This document shows positions 17,870-25,864 of a DNA stretch of 39,243 nt, one piece after another. How positions within the stretch are numbered: the stretch's first letter is position 1; every line of letters begins with the position of its first letter. The notes under the pieces were generated by a model. It worked only from the letters and a program-made list of their open reading frames with translations, made no database searches and was not told the DNA's origin. The translations under genes and the position numbers were made by a program. The DNA comes from Bacteroidota bacterium (GTDB lineage: Bacteria > Bacteroidota > Bacteroidia > Chitinophagales > Chitinophagaceae): contig JAKQKY010000299.1 in the NCBI GenBank assembly GCA_029560415.1, positions 1-39,243 of the forward strand, written 5' to 3'.

Positions 17870-19033
17870 ATGAAAAGTATCTTTTACATTTTTTTATTAC
17901 TGGTAACTTCACAGTCATTCGGGCAGGGAGAATGGGTAAGCGCTTCCATTGACAATGGAACAACAGCAAACAGCACCGCTTTATTCATTCAGTCAAATTC
18001 GGAATTTGATGCCAACAAATGTGATAACATTGTTTTCACTGCACGCATTCCGAAAGCAGCCGGCGCTTCTGTTACCATTTCAGAAAGCTTTCATTCAGCT
18101 TCATTTGCCCACATAACTTTTGCTATCCAAAAACTAAATGTGGATGATGGAAACTTTTACTATTACCTGATCAATGGAACTGGAACTGTTCAGGCTCCAT
18201 CAGGTTTTATAGTTCCCATCAATACGCCGCAAAAAATTGTTGAATTAACCTACGCAGGCGGTACAACAGGGCTGGTTCAACTGGCAAACATTGAAAATGA
18301 TATTCCCGGAAATAATTTTATTCGCCCACAGTTTTATATCCAGATCAACCAGGGCGACATTACCAATCTTACAACCATGTTTTATGGAACCGGTGGTGCC
18401 GTACCATTTAACAACCAGCCTGTAACAGGCGATGATTGGGTATCTACAGCAAACCTGGTAGCACTGCCGGTAAAGTTCCTTTCGTTTACTGCAACCAAAA
18501 AAGCAGACAATGCTGAACTGGTTTGGGTAGCAGATAACGAAAATGCATTGACAGATCATTATGAAATAGAGAGAAGCTTAAATGGCATAGATTTTATCAA
18601 AACAGGAACAGTGGCTGCTAAAAACAATGGCAACACACGCAACACCTATACTTCCCTTGATATGCATATTTCTGCATTGCGAAATTCGGGTGCTATCTAC
18701 TATCGTATCAAACAAATTGACAAAGATGCAAAAACGGCATATACCGATATCCGCTTTGTAAGAACCGATGGAAAGAATGCAGGTATCAGCGTTTACCCTA
18801 ACCCGGTAGTAACAAATACCACGGTTAATATTGACCTGGCAGAAGAAACCAAGATCAACCTGGTATTGGTAGATGCTTCAGGCAAGGAAGTTCAGAAAAT
18901 CAGCATCAATGGAGTGAAAGGACTGAACCAATACAAACTGAATATGGCAAAATTCGCCGCAGGTACATATATCATCAATGTGCATGCAGGTGACATGATC
19001 ACTTCTTTACCTGTTGTAAAAAGCGGTAAATAA
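17870..19033 (+). CDS. Secreted protein with T9SS type A sorting domain, partner of the upstream surface protein
   Basis: A 387-residue protein with signal peptide MKSIFYIFLLLVTSQSFGQG. The N-terminal ~180 residues form an Ig- or cohesin-like beta-sandwich by strand pattern (CDNIVFTARIPKAAGASVTI, FYYYLINGTG). Then comes LPVKFLSFTATKKADNAELVW followed by NALTDHYEIERSLNGIDF, a fibronectin-like region found in front of sorting domains in Bacteroidota. The last ~80 residues are a type A sorting domain (ISVYPNPVVTNTTVNIDL, then AAGTYIINVHAG). It should be exported by the T9SS. Its close spacing with the upstream gene, which lacks a sorting domain, suggests a functional pair; that is inference. A strong terminator follows. 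Confidence 0.85.
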   Translation: MKSIFYIFLLLVTSQSFGQGEWVSASIDNGTTANSTALFIQSNSEFDANKCDNIVFTARIPKAAGASVTISESFHSASFAHITFAIQKLNVDDGNFYYYLINGTGTVQAPSGFIVPINTPQKIVELTYAGGTTGLVQLANIENDIPGNNFIRPQFYIQINQGDITNLTTMFYGTGGAVPFNNQPVTGDDWVSTANLVALPVKFLSFTATKKADNAELVWVADNENALTDHYEIERSLNGIDFIKTGTVAAKNNGNTRNTYTSLDMHISALRNSGAIYYRIKQIDKDAKTAYTDIRFVRTDGKNAGISVYPNPVVTNTTVNIDLAEETKINLVLVDASGKEVQKISINGVKGLNQYKLNMAKFAAGTYIINVHAGDMITSLPVVKSGK

Positions 19034-19050
19034 GAATAGTATTTTAAAAT

Positions 19051-19088
19051 AAGAATCCCCGGGAGTAATTCCGGGGATTCTTATTTTC
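19051..19088. terminator. Bidirectional terminator between the secreted-protein cassette and rpoD
   Basis: A perfect 12-base-pair stem AAGAATCCCCGG/CCGGGGATTCTT (19051-19062 with 19071-19082) with an eight-base loop. T-rich sequence follows on the plus strand (ATTTTC) and on the minus strand (ATTTTAAAA), so it can end both converging transcripts. Confidence 0.82.
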
Positions 19089-19137
19089 TATAAGGGTGTT
19101 ATGTAACCGAATAATTTTCTACAAATCTACTTTTCGT

Positions 19138-20007
19138 TTATGCGCCAAGGTAACCCCTGAGTAATTTGCAGCGTGATGCTGTTCTCAGCTTGGTAATGGC
19201 TTTGTCTTTGATTTGCCTCACCCTTTCACGGGTAAGGTTGAATCTCTCCCCTATGTCTTCCAGGCTTAACGGGTGATCGATGCCAATTCCAAAGAAGAAA
19301 CGGATCACTTCTTTCTGCCTTTCGGTGAGTGTGCTCAGGGAACGTTCTATTTCTGTTTTAAGAGAAGCATTTACCGCAAGTTCATTATCTGTACTCAATG
19401 CATTGTGGTTTTCCAGCACATCAATCAATGTGCCTTCTTCCCCGTCAAACAGTGGCTGGTCCATGCTTACATGACGGGCGGCTACACCAAGTGTGGCAGC
19501 TACTTCTTCGGTATCAATATCGAGAAGGAATGCCAGCTCTTCAGGTGTAGGTTCCCTTTCGTATTCCTGTTCCAGTTGTGAATATGCTTTGCTGATCCTG
19601 TTGGTAAGTCCTACTTTATTAAGCGGCAACCTTACAATACGTGATTGTTCGGCCAGGGCCTGTAAAATGCTCTGGCGTATCCACCATACTGCATATGAGA
19701 TGAATTTAAAGCCCCTTGTTTCATCGAAACGCTGGGCAGCTTTTATAAGCCCGAGATTACCTTCATTGATCAGGTCGGGCAGTGTTAATCCTTGATTTTG
19801 ATATTGCTTTGCAACCGAAACTACGAATCGCAGGTTCGCTTTTGTTAATTTCTCCAATGCAGCCTGGTCACCCTTTTTGATCAGGATAGCGAGTTTAACC
19901 TCCTCTTCAGGAGAAATTAATTCTACCTTTCCGATTTCCTGTAAATACTTCTCCAGACTCTGGCTTTCACGATTGGTAATGGATTTCGTTATTTTCAGCT
20001 GACGCAT
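19138..20007 (-). CDS. rpoD: Primary RNA polymerase sigma factor RpoD/SigA
   Basis: The short, Bacteroidota-type housekeeping sigma-70 (289 residues from MRQLKI) that lacks region 1.1 and the non-conserved insert. Region 1.2 ([20 protein letters not shown]), region 2 ([31 protein letters not shown], then [16 protein letters not shown] for -10 recognition and melting), region 3 ([20 protein letters not shown]) and region 4 ([20 protein letters not shown], the helix-turn-helix for -33) are all present. I chose the start at 20007 because the family begins MRQLKI; an in-frame ATG two codons earlier at 20013 is also possible. It directs most transcription and recognises the TTG/TAnnTTTG promoters mentioned in this annotation. 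Confidence 0.96.
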   Translation of the reverse strand: MRQLKITKSITNRESQSLEKYLQEIGKVELISPEEEVKLAILIKKGDQAALEKLTKANLRFVVSVAKQYQNQGLTLPDLINEGNLGLIKAAQRFDETRGFKFISYAVWWIRQSILQALAEQSRIVRLPLNKVGLTNRISKAYSQLEQEYEREPTPEELAFLLDIDTEEVAATLGVAARHVSMDQPLFDGEEGTLIDVLENHNALSTDNELAVNASLKTEIERSLSTLTERQKEVIRFFFGIGIDHPLSLEDIGERFNLTRERVRQIKDKAITKLRTASRCKLLRGYLGA

Positions 20008-20061
20008 ACTCATAAGCGGGTGGGGGTTTTAGGTGTTAACTGATTATAGATAGATTTTTAT

Positions 20062-20069
20062 CAAAACTA
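20062..20069 (-). promoter_or_regulatory. Candidate -7 element of rpoD
   Basis: TAGTTTTG on the minus strand matches TAnnTTTG exactly, about 55 bases upstream of the rpoD start. The -33 region is weak (TTA about 17 bases upstream), so only the -7 element is supported. Confidence 0.35.
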
Positions 20070-20224
20070 TTCTGTTTATGAAATGTTAACATGTATAACG
20101 TAATTTATGGCATTTATTATATGCAGCCAAAAAATAATTAATGTATGAAAATGCTGATTTAGGCAGGAATTGAGCCGGTTTGATAAATAAATGATGGAGA
20201 TTTGAAAATAATGATACAAATATT

Positions 20225-20253
20225 TTGTCACGTTAATAATTTTTCTATAATTG
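20225..20253 (+). promoter_or_regulatory. Candidate promoter of the START-like protein gene
   Basis: TTG (20225-20227), an 18-base spacer and TATAATTG (20246-20253), one mismatch from TAnnTTTG. The start codon is 30 bases downstream. Confidence 0.45.
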
Positions 20254-20282
20254 CACCGTACAAGTATTTTTAAATAATCAGA

Positions 20283-20663
20283 ATGAGTAAGAAAGTTTTA
20301 TATACGTTGGAATACCCGGTCAGATGCTCACCCGCAATTTTGTATGAGTTTCTGAGCACCCCGGCCGGGTTGCAGGAATGGTTTGCAGATAAAGTAGATG
20401 AACGTGACGGGATGTTTAGTTTTTCATGGAACGGTACCGAAGACAAAGCTACATTGGTAGACAAGGAGGCTGATAAATTTATACGCTTTCATTGGACCCA
20501 TATGCAAAAAGATGAGTTTTTTGAGTTCAGTATTGAAAGATCTGAAGTGACGAACCAGACCATTTTGATCGTAAAAGATTTCGCTGAAAAGAAAGAGATC
20601 AAGGATCAGAGTCAGTTATGGGAATACCAGGTAAAAGAACTTTTTCATCGCCTGGGCAGTTAA
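20283..20663 (+). CDS. START-like (SRPBCC superfamily) domain protein
   Basis: A 126-residue cytoplasmic protein. MSKKVLYTLEYPVRCSPAIL, LYEFLSTPAGLQEWFADKV and KFIRFHWTHMQKDEFFEF follow the helix-grip pattern of the AHSA1/START-like fold, with the conserved LSTPxGLxxWFA segment typical of the Bacteroidota START-like family. Such folds bind hydrophobic ligands or act as co-chaperone-like domains; no ligand is known to me for this group. It ends with a 4-base tail-to-tail overlap with the next gene (20660-20663). Confidence 0.82.
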   Translation: MSKKVLYTLEYPVRCSPAILYEFLSTPAGLQEWFADKVDERDGMFSFSWNGTEDKATLVDKEADKFIRFHWTHMQKDEFFEFSIERSEVTNQTILIVKDFAEKKEIKDQSQLWEYQVKELFHRLGS

Positions 20664-21265
20664 ACCATGAGCCTGGTTATTTTTTCATAACCTGCGTCCA
20701 ATAGCATTGGCATGCTATTCCATTCATCCAGGTTAAATTTCAAAGCCAGTTTGATAAATGATTTATTTTCTACAAACTGTGTTTTTTCTTCCCGGGATAA
20801 ATTTTCAAATAGCCTGTAATTGTTTTCTTCAAAATGATGCTGCCATTCTTCAGTGTGCACCCCAATAAAAATTCCGGGTATTCCAGTTGATAAATTATTG
20901 CGGATTTTTTCAATCAAAGCCTGCTTATACTTTCCTGATAGATGCAGGGTAATGCTGAAGAAATTTGCCCACCAGAACATGGTTCGGATCGCAAAAATAT
21001 GCTCCTTATCAAAACACCTGGGATAATCCATCATTACATATGGAAGCTGCAGGTATTGCTCCCCTTTATATATCTTGGGCACTGAATCTGTTATTTCATC
21101 TGAAAGGAATAAGCCTTGTTTTAAACAGGAATTGATAGCAGGTATTCTATCGGCCATCATTTCGTAAACCTTTTGTATGATGACCTGTTTCGTTAAAATC
21201 CAGCCCGCATCCTTAACCAGCGCAAGTTCCTGATCAGAAAGCATTATTTTTGTTGTTGGAGACAT
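20660..21265 (-). CDS. Conserved hypothetical protein
   Basis: A 201-residue protein without signal peptide or membrane segment. It is rich in aromatic residues in the middle (IRTMFWWANFFSITLHLSG) and has a His/Glu cluster (VHTEEWQHHFEENNYRLFENL). The strand/helix pattern suggests a mostly alpha-helical soluble protein. I do not recognise a family. It overlaps the convergent START-like gene by 4 bases and is divergent from the Lpt permease gene across 49 bases. Confidence 0.72.
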   Translation of the reverse strand: MSPTTKIMLSDQELALVKDAGWILTKQVIIQKVYEMMADRIPAINSCLKQGLFLSDEITDSVPKIYKGEQYLQLPYVMMDYPRCFDKEHIFAIRTMFWWANFFSITLHLSGKYKQALIEKIRNNLSTGIPGIFIGVHTEEWQHHFEENNYRLFENLSREEKTQFVENKSFIKLALKFNLDEWNSMPMLLDAGYEKITRLMV

Positions 21266-21314
21266 ACTGAAAAATTAATGTATTTTCCACTACGCCGTTT
21301 TAGAAATTTCCCGC

Positions 21315-22754
21315 ATGATAAAAAAACTCGATAAGCTTATTTTAAAATCTTTCATTGGCCCCTTTATTGGAACTTTTTTTATTGCGTTTTTTGTGTTGAT
21401 GATGCAGAGTTTGTGGAAGTACCTGGATGACCTGGTAGGCAAAGGACTCGACTTTTTAACGATCGGCGAATTTTTATGGTATGCAAGTGCTTCATTGCTC
21501 ATGCTGGCCATGCCCATTGCCATTTTGATCTCTTCCATTATGACCTTTGGCAACCTTGGGGAAAGCTTTGAACTGGTAGCCATAAAAGCCGCGGGCATTT
21601 CTCTCCTGCGGTTCATGCGGCCATTGATGTGGGTGGCCATTTTCTTATGCGGTGTTACATTTGTGTTTGCCAATTATGTGATCCCTTATGCCAATTTAAA
21701 ATTCGTTACCCTATACAATGATATCTACCTGAAAAAACCTGCATTCGATCTCAAAGAAGGTGTTTTCTTTACGCATATTCCCAATTACGCCATAAAGGTT
21801 GGCAAGAAAGAATCAGATAATAAAACAATCAGGAATGTGATCATTTACGAGCAAGGCAATTTGTTACAGGACAATTGCATTGTTGCCGAAAAAGGTGTCA
21901 TGAATATTTCTCCTGATAACAATTACCTCGAATTTAATTTGGAAAATGGTTATCGCTACCAGGAAAGAGGAAATTCGATGGATTCCACCACGGAATTTAT
22001 CAGGCTTGGTTTTAAAAATTTCAAGAAACTATTTGACCTGAGTATTTTACAAAAACAAACGACTCCCGACAGCCTTTTCAAAAACAATTATAAGATGTTA
22101 AGTTCGAGGCAGCTTAATAAAAATATCGATTCCCTGGTTAAATCGGAAGACAGCCTTGTTCGTAAGATGGGAACCAGTTTAACTTATTATGTACACTATG
22201 GAAATATAGCAGACAGCATTTGGAAAAAACTACCTGCCCTTGATTCTAAAAATGCCCCTAACCGCCTAATACCCGATTCTGCACTCGAGATTGTTGCGGG
22301 ACGTGCTAGTTCCATTGCTTCGGACCTGAGAAATACAGTACAATTCGCCTCTACAGATATTGATGCCCGGCAAAAAGACATCCGTTATCATAAAATAGAA
22401 TGGCACCGTAAATTCTCTCTATCACTCGCTTGCCTGGTGTTGTTTTTTATTGGGGCACCCCTGGGTTCCATTATAAGAAAAGGCGGACTAGGTATGCCTC
22501 TTGTAGTTGCCATTATTTTCTTCCTGATATTTCACCTGCTGAATATGTTTGGTGAGAAGTTTGTGAAAGAAAGTATTGTAACACCTTTTACTGGCATGTG
22601 GCTTGCAATCATAACGTTAGTGCCGGTTGGTGTTTTTCTCACTTATAAAGCCATGCACGATTCACAGCTTTTTAGCAAAGAATACTATTTCAGGATTTAT
22701 AAAAAAATAAAACCATTATTCACTATATTTATTAAAGCAATCCGTAAATCTTAA
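21315..22754 (+). CDS. LptF/LptG-family (YjgP/YjgQ) permease, LPS export
   Basis: A 479-residue inner-membrane protein with three N-terminal membrane segments (about residues 13-33, 52-75 and 100-120), a large periplasmic beta-rich domain (about 130-350) and three C-terminal membrane segments ending near residue 460. The N-terminus MIKKLDKLILKSFIGPFIGT, with helix 1 and the coupling segment LGESFELVAIKAAGISLLRFM, is typical. LptF and LptG form with LptB the ABC transporter that pulls lipopolysaccharide out of the inner membrane. Only one of the pair is in the window, so F versus G cannot be assigned. The protein is longer than the enterobacterial homologues, as is common in Bacteroidota because of a bigger periplasmic insert. 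Confidence 0.9.
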   Translation: MIKKLDKLILKSFIGPFIGTFFIAFFVLMMQSLWKYLDDLVGKGLDFLTIGEFLWYASASLLMLAMPIAILISSIMTFGNLGESFELVAIKAAGISLLRFMRPLMWVAIFLCGVTFVFANYVIPYANLKFVTLYNDIYLKKPAFDLKEGVFFTHIPNYAIKVGKKESDNKTIRNVIIYEQGNLLQDNCIVAEKGVMNISPDNNYLEFNLENGYRYQERGNSMDSTTEFIRLGFKNFKKLFDLSILQKQTTPDSLFKNNYKMLSSRQLNKNIDSLVKSEDSLVRKMGTSLTYYVHYGNIADSIWKKLPALDSKNAPNRLIPDSALEIVAGRASSIASDLRNTVQFASTDIDARQKDIRYHKIEWHRKFSLSLACLVLFFIGAPLGSIIRKGGLGMPLVVAIIFFLIFHLLNMFGEKFVKESIVTPFTGMWLAIITLVPVGVFLTYKAMHDSQLFSKEYYFRIYKKIKPLFTIFIKAIRKS

Positions 22755-22763
22755 ACAAATACT

Positions 22764-23528
22764 ATGAGCAATTCAGGCACATCCGGCAGAAGAAAGTTTA
22801 TAAAAACAACGGCCGGGGGTACAGTTGCCTTCACACTTGGCCTTACCGGGTTAAATAGTTTACTTTCCTCTTTTGCAGAACCAGGCCAGGATGACATCCA
22901 TGTAAAATTTAATACCGGCTTCGATCAACAACCGTTACCATATGCTTATGATGCATTAGAGAATGTGATCGATGCAAAAACAATGGAGATCCACTATTCA
23001 AAACATGCAGCCGCTTATGCAAAAAACCTGAAGGAAGCTGCTATTGCAGAAAAGGTAGACATCAACCAGCCAGTTGAAAAAATATTTGCAAAAGTAGATG
23101 GCTATTCTGCTAAAATAAGAAACAATGCCGGCGGTCATTACAACCATGAAATGTTCTGGAAATGTATGCGGCCAAAAACAGAAAATAATAAACCGGTTGG
23201 GTCGTTAAAAGATGCCATTGAAAAAGAACTCGGAGGTTTTGACAAATTCAAAGGATTGTTCTCTGATGCTGCTAAAAATCGATTTGGAAGTGGATGGGCA
23301 TGGTTGTACCTTGATGCTGGCAAGCAATTGAAAATCGGGAGTACGCCTAACCAGGATAATCCATTAATGAATATCAGCGAGATCAAAGGCTTCCCTTTAT
23401 TGGGCATTGATGTTTGGGAACATGCCTATTACCTGAAGTACCAAAATAAAAGAGCAGATTATATAGAAAATTGGTGGAATGTGGTGAACTGGGATTATGT
23501 TCAACAACGCTATGAAAATAAAGGATGA
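22764..23528 (+). CDS. Exported Mn-type superoxide dismutase (Fe/Mn family)
   Basis: A 254-residue protein with about 45 extra N-terminal residues over cytosolic SodA/SodB. They contain a twin-arginine motif (GRRKFIK) followed by a hydrophobic stretch, which predicts Tat export. The SOD domain has metal ligands His77, His128, Asp216 (DVWEHAYY) and His220. The outer-sphere glutamine is Gln197 in the NQD context (GSTPNQDNP), and GGHYNHEMFW has Gly where iron enzymes have Gln, so manganese or cambialistic use is favoured. It converts superoxide to peroxide and O2 in the periplasm. Its stop overlaps the start of the next gene by four bases (ATGA), pointing to translational coupling. Confidence 0.92.
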   Translation: MSNSGTSGRRKFIKTTAGGTVAFTLGLTGLNSLLSSFAEPGQDDIHVKFNTGFDQQPLPYAYDALENVIDAKTMEIHYSKHAAAYAKNLKEAAIAEKVDINQPVEKIFAKVDGYSAKIRNNAGGHYNHEMFWKCMRPKTENNKPVGSLKDAIEKELGGFDKFKGLFSDAAKNRFGSGWAWLYLDAGKQLKIGSTPNQDNPLMNISEIKGFPLLGIDVWEHAYYLKYQNKRADYIENWWNVVNWDYVQQRYENKG

Positions 23529-24058
23529 AAAAACTTTACTGGATAATTTTAATAGCCGGAACGATCATTATGATTTTCGTAATGAAAACGACCGGTAAAT
23601 CATTAGAAACATCCGCTACCCCACTTGGCATTATTAATTTAGAGATCGCCCCGGGCAAGGTTATTGTTCAGGCAGTTTTACATGCATGGGAAAAAAAGAA
23701 CATCGATTCAACTGATAATATTTCTATTGCCAAAACGAATATATACCTCGATTTTCTTTTCATTTTGTTTTATGCTCCATTCTTATATTTCAGCACTAAA
23801 ACACTTTCTGCAGGCTTCTACAAAAAAACATTTATTGCCAGGGCGGTAAAGCCAATTACAATAGGCATCATCGGTGCTGCGGTTTTAGATGTATTAGAAA
23901 ACATTGGTATGCTGTTAAGCCTGCATGACCAGGTATCCGACAGGATCGCCTTCTTCACTACAGTTTGTTCCCTGGCCAAATGGGGATTGGTATTTCTTTC
24001 GATTGCATTTATTTTATTTGTGCTGGTATCAAAACTCTTTCAGCCAAAGAAGAAGTAA
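23525..24058 (+). CDS. Small integral membrane protein, coupled to the superoxide dismutase gene
   Basis: A 177-residue protein with four predicted membrane segments: residues about 5-20, 72-93, 105-130 and 145-169, ending in a Lys-rich tail (KLFQPKKK). A roughly 50-residue loop between segments 1 and 2 (SLETSATPLGIINLEIAPGK) is probably periplasmic. I know no function for it. It starts within the stop of the superoxide dismutase gene (ATGA overlap), so the two are probably made together. Confidence 0.75.
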   Translation: MKKLYWIILIAGTIIMIFVMKTTGKSLETSATPLGIINLEIAPGKVIVQAVLHAWEKKNIDSTDNISIAKTNIYLDFLFILFYAPFLYFSTKTLSAGFYKKTFIARAVKPITIGIIGAAVLDVLENIGMLLSLHDQVSDRIAFFTTVCSLAKWGLVFLSIAFILFVLVSKLFQPKKK

Positions 24059-24090
24059 AAAAACTCAACCGGAGAATCCTTTAAATAGAC

Positions 24091-24148
24091 TCAGCCTTTG
24101 CCAGCAAACAATCTAAAGAAGAACAGAATGTAAGCAAACAAAGGCTGA
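24091..24148. repeat. 10-base inverted repeat downstream of the SOD operon
   Basis: TCAGCCTTTG (24091-24100) is perfectly complementary to CAAAGGCTGA (24139-24148) across 38 bases. No T-run follows. It could form a long-loop hairpin at the 3' end of the SOD transcript, acting as a stabiliser or processing site. Confidence 0.4.
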
Positions 24149-24272
24149 TGAATTGACAAGCAATCGTGATGCAAATGTATCATTACATAACCTAATCATC
24201 CAAATAATAAAACATATTTTTTTGCAAAAATTTTATTCTTTCAACCTATAAAATATTGAAAGCAAAATCAAC

Positions 24273-24280
24273 TACATTTG
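24273..24280 (+). promoter_or_regulatory. Candidate -7 element of the M20 dipeptidase gene
   Basis: TACATTTG matches TAnnTTTG exactly and lies 41 bases upstream of the start codon. The TTG at 24256-24258 is closer than the usual 19-21 bases, so the -33 element is not convincing. Confidence 0.4.
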
Positions 24281-24321
24281 TACCCCTCCCTATTTTTATA
24301 TTCAATTAAAACATCATTCAT

Positions 24322-25692
24322 ATGCAGGCTTGGAAAGATTACCAGGAAAAGAACAAGGATCGTTTTTTGAACGAATTACTTGATTTGCTTCGCATCCCCA
24401 GCGTAAGCGCAAAAAAAGAACATAAGGCAGATATGGAACGTTGTGCAGAAGCAGTGAAGCAACGTTTACTTGAAGCAGGTGCCGATAAAGTTGAAATATA
24501 TCCTCTCGAAGGCGGGCATCCAATTGTGTACGGCGAAAAAATTATTGACCCGGCAAAACCAACCGTATTGGTATATGGTCATTATGATGTGCAGCCGCCT
24601 GAACCATTGGAACTTTGGAAAAGCGGACCGTTTGAACCTACCATTATTGACGGGAAAATATTTGCAAGGGGAAGTTGCGATGACAAAGGACAGTTTTACA
24701 TGCATGTAAAAGCACTGGAAACACTTGTTCAGACAAATACGCTTTCCAACAATATTAAATTTTGTATTGAAGGAGAAGAAGAAGTTGGATCTCCAAACCT
24801 GGGAAAATTTGTTGCATCGCATAAAGAACTGTTGAAGGCAGATTGCATTCTCATCAGCGATAGTGCCATGATCAGCCTGGAAACTCCGAGTATAGACATT
24901 GGCGTTAGAGGGTTAAGTTATATTGAAGTAGAAGTCACCGGACCAAACCGTGATTTGCACAGTGGCGTTTATGGAGGTGCCGTTGCCAATCCAATTACCA
25001 TACTTGCAAAAATGATTGCATCTCTTCATGATGAAAACAATCATATTACAATCCCTGGTTTTTATGATGATGTGGTGGTATCAACTCCTGAAGAAAGGGA
25101 TCTGATGGCCCGTGCACCTTTTGATGAAAAAGAATATGCAGAAGACCTGGGCGTGAAAGAACTTTGGGGTGAAAAAGGTTATACCACCAACGAAAGGACC
25201 GGCATCAGGCCTACGATAGAACTCAATGGCATCTGGGGTGGATATACCGGCGAAGGCGCCAAAACCGTATTACCTTCCAAAGCATTTGCCAAGATCTCTG
25301 CAAGGTTGGTACCCAACCAGCAATCTGATAAAATGACGGAGATCCTGATCAATCACCTGCAAAAGATCGCTCCGCCTTACGTTACCGTTAAAGCGTCCCT
25401 GCATCATGGCGGTGAACCTTACATGACGCCAATCGATAGCAAAGCTTATAAAGCAGCTGCCAAGGCCATGGAAACCACATTTGGAAAAACTCCCATCCCG
25501 GTACGTGGTGGAGGCAGCATTCCTATTTGCGCACTTTTTGAAAAAGAACTGGGTATCAAAATTGTATTTATGGGATTTGGCCTCGACAGCGACAACCTTC
25601 ATAGTCCAAATGAAAAATTCAACCTGGCCAATTTTTACAAAGGCATTGAAACAATCCCTTATTTCCATCAATATTTTACCGAGATGAGTTAA
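24322..25692 (+). CDS. M20-family dipeptidase (CNDP-like metallopeptidase)
   Basis: A 456-residue cytoplasmic di-zinc peptidase. Metal and catalytic residues are visible: His87 with Asp89 in VYGHYDVQPPEP, bridging Asp120 in GSCDDKGQ, catalytic Glu153 and metal Glu154 in EGEEEVGSPNL, Asp180 in ILISDSAM, and His427 in LHSPNEKF. The lid/dimerisation domain insert (GPNRDLHSGVYGG and on) lies between. This is the carnosinase/PepV-like branch that hydrolyses dipeptides, so a role in peptide catabolism is likely. No signal peptide is present. It follows a 260-base gap and ends at a terminator. Confidence 0.92.
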   Translation: MQAWKDYQEKNKDRFLNELLDLLRIPSVSAKKEHKADMERCAEAVKQRLLEAGADKVEIYPLEGGHPIVYGEKIIDPAKPTVLVYGHYDVQPPEPLELWKSGPFEPTIIDGKIFARGSCDDKGQFYMHVKALETLVQTNTLSNNIKFCIEGEEEVGSPNLGKFVASHKELLKADCILISDSAMISLETPSIDIGVRGLSYIEVEVTGPNRDLHSGVYGGAVANPITILAKMIASLHDENNHITIPGFYDDVVVSTPEERDLMARAPFDEKEYAEDLGVKELWGEKGYTTNERTGIRPTIELNGIWGGYTGEGAKTVLPSKAFAKISARLVPNQQSDKMTEILINHLQKIAPPYVTVKASLHHGGEPYMTPIDSKAYKAAAKAMETTFGKTPIPVRGGGSIPICALFEKELGIKIVFMGFGLDSDNLHSPNEKFNLANFYKGIETIPYFHQYFTEMS

Positions 25693-25710
25693 GCTCGTTT
25701 TTAATATTTA

Positions 25711-25746
25711 AAATGCCCGGAGATCCTGGATCAGCCGGGCATTTTT
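25711..25746 (+). terminator. Rho-independent terminator of the dipeptidase gene
   Basis: A 10-base-pair stem AAATGCCCGG/CCGGGCATTT (25711-25720 with 25735-25744). The loop itself can form a short inner hairpin (GATC repeats), and T residues follow. It lies 18 bases past the stop codon. Confidence 0.78.
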
Positions 25747-25784
25747 CATTTTGCACCGCTTTCAAAAGCCGTTTTGTTTAAACC

Positions 25785-25816
25785 TTGATAAAAATGAACT
25801 GAAAACTGTATTTTTG
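25785..25816 (+). promoter_or_regulatory. Promoter of the FkbM methyltransferase gene
   Basis: TTG (25785-25787), a 21-base spacer and TATTTTTG (25809-25816), an exact TAnnTTTG. The start codon is 48 bases downstream. This is the best complete promoter match I found in the window. Confidence 0.55.
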
Positions 25817-25864
25817 CGGCTTTCCTAACAAACCTGTCTTTACAGGCCTGAAAAATTATGCTGA

